Origin: Pyrobaculum sp.
Lineage (GTDB): Archaea > Thermoproteota > Thermoprotei > Thermoproteales > Thermoproteaceae
NCBI GenBank assembly: GCA_009903905.1
Contig: WYEI01000178.1
Span: 1 to 11,318 of the forward strand
Direction of reading: 5' to 3'
DNA length: 11,318 bases
Part shown: piece after piece, positions 6,289 through 11,318 of the stretch
Position numbering within the stretch: position 1 is the first letter of the stretch
Layout: each line of letters opens with the position of its first letter
The notes under the pieces: generated by a model
Database searches by the model: none
The model's input: the letters and a program-made list of their open reading frames with translations, nothing else
Told to the model about the DNA's origin: nothing
Program-made: the position numbers and the translations under genes

Positions 6289-7887
6289 ATGTCGGTCCCG
6301 CGGTTTGACGTGATTCTGACCGCCGACAGATCCATGATGTCTAACTACCACCGCAAGGAGTTTCTGGGGTTCGGCACGACGGGCCCTATTTTTGTAGAGC
6401 TCCCCTTCGGCCTCTCGGAGAGGTTTCACTCTTTTCTTTTCGCCCCTAAGCTCAAGACAGACAGGTGGGGCAGGCCTGTGGAGGCTCCCTACGGCATGAG
6501 GAAGATCGAGGCTAAGCTACTCGACGCGGGCATAAACGCCGCCGTGATAGACCCAGACCACGTCCACAAATACATCCCGCACGCCAAGGTGCTCATGTTA
6601 AGCCACCATGACTACTTCGGCCTCAACCCGCCGAGTAGCACCTGGAGCGTGATAGTCGGCAAGGAGCCCATGAACGCCCTCTTCTTCCGGCGCTTCATGG
6701 AACGTGTAGCCCCCCTAGTCAGAGGCGCCAAGGCCAAAAACGGGCTGAAGGTCATAGTTGGGGGTCCCGCGGCGTGGCAGTGGCTCTACTTCCCCGAGCT
6801 GGTGGAGAGGTGGGGCATAGACACCGTATTCGACGGAGAGGGAGAGAAACTCATTGTCGACATCGTGAGACGCGCCCTAGACGGCGAGCCGCTTCCTAAA
6901 TACGTCTACGTCGGCGTCCAGGAGGCGCCCAGCCTTGAGGAGATCGCCACAATAAAGTACCCAAGCATCAACGGGCTTGTAGAGATCGGAAGGGGGTGTC
7001 CAAGGGGCTGTGCCTTCTGCCCTGTGACTCTGAGGGCCTTGAGGTGGTACCCGTTGGAAAAAATCGAGCAGGAGTTAAAGGTCAACAAGGAGGCGGGCAT
7101 AGTCGACGGGCTGTTGCATGCAGACGAGGTGCCGCTCTACGGCTCCACCGGCGTGGAGCCCAACCCGGAGAAGCTGATCGCGCTCCACAAACTAGCGAAG
7201 CGGTATTACAGAAGGATAAGCTGGAGCCACACCACTCTTGTGGCCGTGTATCACGGCGAGAGGAAGATGGGGAAGCTCTTCACCAAGCTGTCAGAGATAA
7301 TACTAGACGAACACCAGGTCTGGTGGGGGGCCCAGATAGGCCTCGAGACCGGTTCCGTGCGCCTCGCCCGCAAGATAATGCCTGGCAAGGCCGCCCCCTA
7401 CAAGATTGAGCAGTGGCACGACATAGTAGTGGAAGCCGCGGCAATTATGCACGAGATCCGCCTGATTCCCGCTATTACAATCATCGTAGGTCTCCCCGAC
7501 GAACAGCCGGAGGACGTGGTGGAGACAATTGAGCTGATCGAGAGGCTCAGGCCCCACAGGAGCTTGATCGTGCCGCTGTTTTACGTACCCATGAGCCACG
7601 TGAGGAGCGAGAAGGCGGGCTGGCTGGACAAGGTAAACCTCTATCCTGAGCACATAGATTTGTTGAAGGTCGTGGCTAGGCACTCCATATACTGGGCTAA
7701 GGACATAGTAAACAAGTTCTACTTCAAGGGGCCGCAGTATGCGCTGGTGAAGCTACTAATGAACTACTTCATCGGCTACGTAGAGAAGCGGCTAAACAAG
7801 ATAGAGGAGGATGTGGAGCGTTACAAGGAGACGCTCCGGCAGGCGAGGGCCGCCGCGAGGAAGGAGGTCCTCACCTTCGCCTCCTAG
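6289..7887 (+). CDS. B12-binding-like / radical SAM enzyme of an archaeal family
   Basis: The 532-residue protein is a radical SAM enzyme: CPRGCAFC at 237-244 supplies the C-x3-C-x2-C ligands for the 4Fe-4S cluster that cleaves S-adenosylmethionine. These are the only cysteines, so no auxiliary cluster is expected. The first ~210 residues resemble the Rossmann-like cobalamin-binding module that precedes many such enzymes, with VIVGGPAAW (about 156-163) and DTVFDGEGE (about 178-186), but I see no D-x-H-x2-G cobalamin ligand motif. The opening ILTADRSMMSNY resembles an N-terminus I recall from archaeal radical SAM proteins of unknown or lipid-related function. The C-terminus is a charged helix. 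The ORF opens at 6268, but that ATG touches the TATA element; ATG 6289 is at the right distance. Substrate unknown; class assignment is firm. Confidence 0.88.
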   Translation: MSVPRFDVILTADRSMMSNYHRKEFLGFGTTGPIFVELPFGLSERFHSFLFAPKLKTDRWGRPVEAPYGMRKIEAKLLDAGINAAVIDPDHVHKYIPHAKVLMLSHHDYFGLNPPSSTWSVIVGKEPMNALFFRRFMERVAPLVRGAKAKNGLKVIVGGPAAWQWLYFPELVERWGIDTVFDGEGEKLIVDIVRRALDGEPLPKYVYVGVQEAPSLEEIATIKYPSINGLVEIGRGCPRGCAFCPVTLRALRWYPLEKIEQELKVNKEAGIVDGLLHADEVPLYGSTGVEPNPEKLIALHKLAKRYYRRISWSHTTLVAVYHGERKMGKLFTKLSEIILDEHQVWWGAQIGLETGSVRLARKIMPGKAAPYKIEQWHDIVVEAAAIMHEIRLIPAITIIVGLPDEQPEDVVETIELIERLRPHRSLIVPLFYVPMSHVRSEKAGWLDKVNLYPEHIDLLKVVARHSIYWAKDIVNKFYFKGPQYALVKLLMNYFIGYVEKRLNKIEEDVERYKETLRQARAAARKEVLTFAS

Positions 7888-8324
7888 CCCGTCAACCTCT
7901 TCTTGATCTCGCTCCTCAGGTCCACCTCAACACCCACCTTTGCGAGCCCCAGCACCTTCGCCAGGAGGCAGACAAGGCCGCACTGCCTGCAACAACTCAG
8001 CGCCACCTCTTCTCCGCATTCCACCTCGCCCCCGCCGCAGATAAGGCTGTCTATGTATCCCCACGCCTTTTCTAGTAGCGGCGCCCGCGCCGTCTTTTTC
8101 TCAAACGCCACGGAGTTCGCAATGCCGTATACGTCGGTTATGTACAACACGGACTTTATCTTCAGCCTAGACGCGAGCGACGTCATACACGGCAGAGACC
8201 TCGGCTCAAGCGCGCCGCCGCAGAGCTCCACGACTTTTCTAAACTCCTCCAGAGCCGCATCATCCGCCTCCACATACGCCAGAAGGCCGCTTCTCCAGTC
8301 TATCAACGCCACTCCTCGGTGCAC
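7884..8324 (-). CDS. Small cysteine-rich protein of unknown function
   Basis: I do not recognise this protein. From GTG 8324 it has 146 residues: strands ALIDWRSGLLAYVEAD, a helix EEFRKVVEL, and a C-terminal cysteine cluster C96, C103, C111, C112, C115, C119 (CCRQCGLVC) that could bind zinc or an iron-sulfur cluster, plus C35 and C46. The frame stays open to GTG 8432 (182 residues) with an ATG at 8417. I prefer 8324 because a strong TATA (TTTATATA, 8349-8342) lies 21 bases before it and because the extra 36 codons use CGT, TCT, AAA, GAA and TTA, unlike the rest of the gene. The longer form cannot be excluded: the palindromic TATA at 8476-8491 could drive it. Its TAG stop overlaps the radical SAM stop as CTAG. 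A link to the adjacent radical SAM enzyme is only positional. Confidence 0.72.
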   Translation of the reverse strand: MHRGVALIDWRSGLLAYVEADDAALEEFRKVVELCGGALEPRSLPCMTSLASRLKIKSVLYITDVYGIANSVAFEKKTARAPLLEKAWGYIDSLICGGGEVECGEEVALSCCRQCGLVCLLAKVLGLAKVGVEVDLRSEIKKRLTG

Positions 8325-8341
8325 GGTTCTAGAAGAGAGCC

Positions 8342-8349
8342 TATATAAA
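8342..8349 (-). promoter_or_regulatory. TATA element for the cysteine-rich protein gene
   Basis: On the minus strand this reads TTTATATA, a near-perfect archaeal TATA box, centred about 22 bases before the GTG at 8324. It falls inside the longer open frame (codons for Tyr-Leu-Tyr), which argues that the longer frame is not the real start. Confidence 0.6.
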
Positions 8350-8449
8350 TAATAGATCAGCCGGCCCCCTTCTTTCACAACAGAACGTCTACGCTTCACA
8401 CACGGCGCATAAGCCATCAGAGAACGAGACACGATGAGCCAGAGGGCCG

Positions 8450-8468
8450 AACGCGGTGGTGCCGCGTT
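8450..8468. other. GC-rich hairpin in the divergent intergenic region
   Basis: AACGCGG at 8450-8456 pairs perfectly with CCGCGTT at 8462-8468 around a TGGTG loop: a 7-bp stem just upstream of the zinc-finger gene promoter. No T-run follows it on either strand, so it does not look like an intrinsic terminator. The region 8325-8475 holds nothing else I can support. Confidence 0.4.
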
Positions 8469-8475
8469 GCTAGGA

Positions 8476-8491
8476 CAATCTTTATAGATTG
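8476..8491. promoter_or_regulatory. Palindromic TATA element for the zinc-finger-carS operon
   Basis: CAATCT-TTAT-AGATTG is a perfect 6-base inverted repeat around a TTAT centre, with the TATA-like core TTTATA inside it. It is centred about 25 bases before the ATG at 8509. The symmetry suggests either a bidirectional promoter or an operator laid over the TATA box. Confidence 0.6.
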
Positions 8492-8508
8492 GTTTCTTTC
8501 AAGAGGCC

Positions 8509-8823
8509 ATGACAACGGAGCTGTGCTTCGCCTGTACAGATCAAGGCTACGCGAGGCCCGTCACAACTGTTAAGTGCACGGTCTGCAGGAAGGAGGTGAA
8601 CTGGAGAGATGTGGTGTCGCACTACATGGAGCACGGCAAGAAGAGTGGCAACGACGTGGTGTGTCCCATCTGCAACACTAAGGTCAAGAGCCAGGATTAC
8701 AGACGCCACGTGAGGATGCATTTCGTGGCTAGGAGAGATACGTCCTATATATGCAGCGTCTGCGGCAGAGGCTTCATAACGCTGAGGTCGCTACTCGTCC
8801 ACATAATGAAGACACACGAGTAA
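8509..8823 (+). CDS. C2H2 zinc-finger protein, three fingers
   Basis: This 104-residue protein is almost entirely zinc fingers: C23-x2-C26-x11-H38-x3-H42, C52-x2-C55-x11-H67-x3-H71 and C82-x2-C85-x12-H98-x4-H103. The third has the classical hydrophobic pattern (F89, L95). An additional C6-x2-C9 pair at the N-terminus has no obvious histidine partners and may pair with other ligands. Tandem C2H2 fingers are uncommon in archaea; by analogy this is a nucleic-acid-binding protein, perhaps a transcription factor, but RNA or protein binding is equally possible. Fingers one and two have shorter loops than the textbook finger, so DNA contact is not assured. The start is fixed by TATA spacing. Its stop overlaps the carS start (TAATG), so both are likely made from one message. 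Domain call is firm; role is inference. Confidence 0.92.
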   Translation: MTTELCFACTDQGYARPVTTVKCTVCRKEVNWRDVVSHYMEHGKKSGNDVVCPICNTKVKSQDYRRHVRMHFVARRDTSYICSVCGRGFITLRSLLVHIMKTHE

Positions 8824-9317
8824 TGGATCTTGTCCAGTTTTTTCTCCTCATCTGGCCTCCCTACGTCGCCAACGGCTCCGCGGTTTTTGCGGGGCGGCTA
8901 AGGCGGCGCCACCCCCTCGACTTCGGCCGGCGCTTCAGAGACGGGAGGCGGATCTTCGGCGACGGCAAGACCTTCGAGGGACTCGCCATAGGTATTGCCG
9001 CGGGGACGTTGCTGGGCTACGCCCCCAACCTGATACGCCCATACCTATCGCTGTTGGACGCGTTTATGTTGTCTCTCGCCGCGGTTCTTGGCGATCTTGC
9101 TGGCGCCTTTATTAAACGCCGTCTCTGCATGCCTAGGGGGTACCCGGCGTTTCCTCTTGACCAGCTAGACTTCGTACTCACAGCCCTCCTAGTCTTCAGC
9201 CTCTACAAAGATATCCCCCCCGAATACGTAGCCCTGGCGGCTGTGCTGACCCCCATCATACACCGCGGCACGAACTACGCCGCGTATCTCCTAGGCCTCA
9301 AGAAGGAGCCGTGGTAA
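8823..9317 (+). CDS. carS: CDP-archaeol synthase
   Basis: CarS (CTP:2,3-di-O-geranylgeranyl-sn-glycerol-1-phosphate cytidylyltransferase, formerly DUF46) activates the archaeal lipid precursor with CTP to give CDP-archaeol, onto which polar head groups are attached. It is an integral membrane enzyme. The 164-residue protein shows the family signatures: YVANGSA at 14-20, HPLDFGRRFRDGRRIFGDGK at 30-49 continuing into TFEG, and the acidic GDLAGAFIKRR at 90-100 followed by DQLDF at 113-117. Hydrophobic stretches at the N-terminus, 52-66, 77-97, 117-127 and 134-147 fit the multi-pass topology, and the length is typical. The frame is open to 8751, but ATG 8823, overlapping the upstream stop by one base, gives the standard N-terminus. 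It follows a zinc-finger gene in one operon; no separate promoter is visible. Confidence 0.95.
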   Translation: MDLVQFFLLIWPPYVANGSAVFAGRLRRRHPLDFGRRFRDGRRIFGDGKTFEGLAIGIAAGTLLGYAPNLIRPYLSLLDAFMLSLAAVLGDLAGAFIKRRLCMPRGYPAFPLDQLDFVLTALLVFSLYKDIPPEYVALAAVLTPIIHRGTNYAAYLLGLKKEPW

Positions 9318-9318
9318 G

Positions 9319-9328
9319 TTTTTAAAAA
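9319..9328 (+). promoter_or_regulatory. TATA element for atpF
   Basis: The perfect palindrome TTTTTAAAAA lies right after the carS stop and about 22 bases before the ATG at 9346. Its T5 run could also contribute to ending the carS transcript. Confidence 0.6.
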
Positions 9329-9345
9329 GCTCCTATCTGCTTCTT

Positions 9346-9636
9346 ATGCACATCGTTGTCGGCGACCGGTCTACAGTGGCGCTTTTCAAGCTGATGGGGT
9401 TCGAGGGGAAGACCATAGAGGACCCCTCGGAGGCGTTGGAGTACCTCAGGAAAAACCTTGAGACATACGATGTGATCTTCGTGACGTCTAAAATCGCCAA
9501 GGCCATCAGGAAGGACCTAGACGAAATTAGGATAAGGAACCCGTGGAAGCTGGTTGTAGAGGTGCCCAGCGTCGAGGAGGGCATGGAGCGCGAAGTCAAC
9601 TACCTACAGATCGTCAGACAGGTCCTAGGCGGGTAG
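9346..9636 (+). CDS. atpF: A-type (V/A-type) ATP synthase subunit F
   Basis: Subunit F is part of the central rotor stalk of the archaeal ATP synthase and links the A3B3 catalytic head to the membrane rotor. The 96-residue protein has the CheY-like alpha/beta fold of the family: MHIVVGDRSTVALFKLMGFE at the start (the conserved G-D-x-x-T/S and G-F/G motifs), YDVIFVTSKIAKAI in the middle (about 45-58), a basic-acidic helix, then a strand KLVVEVPS and a C-terminal helix. Length is typical. It has its own leaderless promoter and is followed 49 bases later by atpE with another. Position next to atpE and atpA confirms the call. Confidence 0.93.
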   Translation: MHIVVGDRSTVALFKLMGFEGKTIEDPSEALEYLRKNLETYDVIFVTSKIAKAIRKDLDEIRIRNPWKLVVEVPSVEEGMEREVNYLQIVRQVLGG

Positions 9637-9657
9637 CCCAAGCTGTAACGCGGATAA

Positions 9658-9665
9658 TTTATAAA
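9658..9665 (+). promoter_or_regulatory. TATA element for the atpE-atpA unit
   Basis: TTTATAAA, a consensus archaeal TATA box, is centred about 25 bases before the ATG at 9686. It lies in the short gap after atpF, so atpE and atpA can be transcribed independently of atpF. Confidence 0.7.
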
Positions 9666-9685
9666 GACCGCCAATAGACGGCAAT

Positions 9686-10252
9686 ATGTCACTTTTCGAA
9701 GACCTAATTAATTCGAAGATCAGAGAACTTGAGGAGCTTAGGCAAAACCTCCCCGTAGACATCGAGAGCAAGATCAGGCGGGAGGTAGACGCCGCTCTCA
9801 GCAAGTTCTCGGCGCAGATAACCAATGTCGAGAGCGAGGTGACGCTTGAGAAGGAGCGTATACTCTACGACGCAGTTGTGGAGTCGCGGAGGAAGATAGC
9901 CGAGACGTATGAACAGCTTCTAAAGGATTTGATAGAGACTGTATACAACGAGGTGGACAAGGCGAGGGGGACTGAGAGATACATAAAATTCCTGACATCG
10001 CTTATAGAAAACGCCGTTAACTATGTACAGAGCAGAGATGTAATTATATACACATCTCCAAAAGACAGGGGTGTTGTAGAGACCGTAGCCAGGTCCCTCG
10101 GGCTCACCGGCATGGTGACTGAGAAGGACATACGCGGCGGGGTAATCGTCGCCGCAAGAGACGGGAGCGTCGCCGTCGACTATTCGCTGGAGACCCTTCT
10201 GGCGAATAAACTAGATGATTTAAAACACCTCCTCTACTCGGAGACGGTATGA
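9686..10252 (+). CDS. atpE: A-type ATP synthase subunit E
   Basis: Subunit E forms, with subunit H/G, the peripheral stalks that hold the catalytic head still against the rotor. The 188-residue protein shows the family pattern: a long charged N-terminal coiled-coil helix (about 1-85, rich in Glu/Lys/Arg with heptad spacing, for example [13 protein letters not shown] and [14 protein letters not shown]), then a globular alpha/beta domain that includes the conserved [20 protein letters not shown] near 151-170. It ends with a helix [15 protein letters not shown]. Length is normal. The TGA stop overlaps the ATG of atpA (ATGA), so the two subunits are translationally coupled. Confidence 0.94.
   Translation: MSLFEDLINSKIRELEELRQNLPVDIESKIRREVDAALSKFSAQITNVESEVTLEKERILYDAVVESRRKIAETYEQLLKDLIETVYNEVDKARGTERYIKFLTSLIENAVNYVQSRDVIIYTSPKDRGVVETVARSLGLTGMVTEKDIRGGVIVAARDGSVAVDYSLETLLANKLDDLKHLLYSETV
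10240..10243 (+). promoter_or_regulatory. Ribosome binding site for atpA
   Basis: GGAG five bases before the atpA ATG at 10249, inside the end of atpE. Unlike the leaderless genes here, this internal operon gene keeps a Shine-Dalgarno sequence. Confidence 0.45.
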
Positions 10253-11318
10253 GCGGGAAAATCGAATACATATCAGGGCCCGTCGTAAAGGCGGATCTGC
10301 CCGGCGCAAGGCTCTACGAGCTGGTCTTTGTCGGGGAAATCAAGCTGTTTGGCGAGGTGGTGAGGGTGCAGGGAGACAAGGCCTTTATCCAGGTGTATGA
10401 AGACACCACGGGTCTTAAGCCGGGGGAGCCGGTTGTGAGGAGTGGGGAGCCGCTGAGCGCGTGGCTGGGCCCCACTATAATAGGCAAGATCTACGACGGC
10501 GTCCAGAGACCGCTTAAGAACATAGAGGAGATTTCTAAGAACCCGTTCATCGCCCGCGGCATAGGTTACGACCAAGCGCCGCCCCTCGACTTGAAGGCGG
10601 AGTTTGACTTTAAACCCGCCGTTAAGCCCGGCGAGGAGGTGCATCCCGGCGACGTGATCGGCGACGTGAAGGAGACCGAGCTCATGACTCACTATATTTT
10701 GTATCCACCTCTGCCTGACCACACGCCCGGCGTGGTGGAGTGGGTGGCCGACGGCAAGTATAAGGTAGACGACGTAATTGCCAGGATCAAGACCAAGCGG
10801 GGCGTGGTGGAGGTAAAGATGTGGCACAAGTGGCCTGTGAGGAGGCCGAGGCCGTTTAGGGAGAAGCTACCGCCCGTGGAGCCGCTGATCACGGGCGTCC
10901 GCACAGTAGACACCATGTTTCCCATAGCCAGGGGCGGCACGGCGGCTGTGCCCGGGCCGTTCGGCTCCGGGAAGACTGTCATGATACGTACACTTTCTAT
11001 GTTTGCCCAGAGCCGTTTCATCATACCGGTGCTCTGCGGCGAGCGCGGCAACGAGGCCGCCGACGCCCTGCAGGGCCTCCTCAAGCTGAAGGACCCCACC
11101 ACCGGCAGGTCTCTCCTGGAGAGGACCACAATCATCGTTAACACGTCTAACATGCCTGTGGCGGCTAGAGAAGCTTCTGTCTACATGGGCACCACGTTGG
11201 GTGAGTACTTCCGCGACCAGGGATACGACGTGTTGGTGCTCGCCGACTCCACCTCGCGCTGGGCCGAGGCCATGCGCGAAGTGGCGTTGCGTATAGGCGA
11301 GATGCCGTCTGAAGAGGG
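10249..11318 (+). CDS. atpA: A-type ATP synthase catalytic subunit A (partial, right edge)
   Basis: Subunit A carries the catalytic nucleotide sites of the archaeal ATP synthase. The window holds the first 356 codons of a protein usually near 590 residues. Visible landmarks are the beta-barrel start [12 protein letters not shown], the bulge (non-homologous) region about 110-200, the P-loop GPFGSGKT at 236-243, CGERGNE at 263-269 with the conserved glutamate, [13 protein letters not shown] near 298-310 and [14 protein letters not shown] near 327-340. The segment between GERGNE and ERTT reads [20 protein letters not shown], somewhat diverged from the common EMTDVLEEFP form. The ATG at 10249 overlaps the atpE stop. 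The gene runs off the window with no stop; large minus-strand ORFs across it are shadows. Confidence 0.97.
   Translation, partial: MSGKIEYISGPVVKADLPGARLYELVFVGEIKLFGEVVRVQGDKAFIQVYEDTTGLKPGEPVVRSGEPLSAWLGPTIIGKIYDGVQRPLKNIEEISKNPFIARGIGYDQAPPLDLKAEFDFKPAVKPGEEVHPGDVIGDVKETELMTHYILYPPLPDHTPGVVEWVADGKYKVDDVIARIKTKRGVVEVKMWHKWPVRRPRPFREKLPPVEPLITGVRTVDTMFPIARGGTAAVPGPFGSGKTVMIRTLSMFAQSRFIIPVLCGERGNEAADALQGLLKLKDPTTGRSLLERTTIIVNTSNMPVAAREASVYMGTTLGEYFRDQGYDVLVLADSTSRWAEAMREVALRIGEMPSEE

Noticed and set aside
8430..8475. Possible C/D box sRNA on the plus strand (ACGATGA, CCGA, GGTGGTG)
   Set aside because: Boxes are degenerate and the terminal CTGA is missing; the hairpin at 8450-8468 also conflicts with C/D geometry.
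9319..9328. TTTTTAAAAA as an intrinsic terminator hairpin
   Set aside because: The palindrome has no loop and only A-T pairs; its spacing to atpF fits a TATA box better.
10273..11153. Two minus-strand ORFs inside atpA
   Set aside because: atpA is unmistakable on the plus strand with P-loop and catalytic motifs; these are antisense shadows.

Overview
The window looks like a piece of a hyperthermophilic crenarchaeal chromosome, most probably Pyrobaculum (Thermoproteales); the species cannot be fixed from sequence alone. The grounds are the archaeal gene set (RadA, CDP-archaeol synthase, A-type ATP synthase subunits, DUF2070 and DUF2153 proteins), the GC-rich codons with many AGG/AGA and GTG starts, very short intergenic gaps, and TATA boxes about 20-25 bases upstream of start codons, which is the leaderless-mRNA layout typical of this group. 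It is core chromosome: I see no insertion sequence, CRISPR array, tRNA, rRNA or prophage.

Layout. 1-36 (-) is probably the first codons of a divergent gene. 99-677 (+) is a family 4 uracil-DNA glycosylase. 700-1590 (+) is an unrecognised protein with a weak nuclease-like pattern, joined by an ATGA overlap to a DUF2070 membrane protein (1587-3197). 3227-3691 (+) is a helical DUF2153-like protein. 3688-4512 (-) is a Trm5-type tRNA methyltransferase. 4662-5657 (+) is the recombinase RadA. 5654-6241 (-) is an unrecognised protein that shares one central TATA element with a divergent radical SAM enzyme (6289-7887, +). 7884-8324 (-) is a small cysteine-rich protein. 8509-8823 (+) is a three-finger C2H2 zinc-finger protein, overlapping the CDP-archaeol synthase gene carS (8823-9317). 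From 9346 to the right edge run the A-type ATP synthase genes atpF, atpE and atpA (cut by the edge).

How the genes relate. The themes are genome maintenance (uracil glycosylase, RadA), tRNA modification, membrane lipid synthesis (CarS, perhaps the radical SAM enzyme) and energy conversion. Most transcription units have their own TATA element; translational coupling is limited to 700-3197, 8509-9317 and atpE-atpA. Using TATA-to-start spacing I moved several starts inward from the longest possible ORF. All three convergent gene pairs overlap by exactly four bases at their stop codons. No exotic new system is evident; the best leads are the unrecognised proteins at 700, 5654 and 7884, the symmetric promoters at 6253 and 8476, and the zinc-finger-carS operon.
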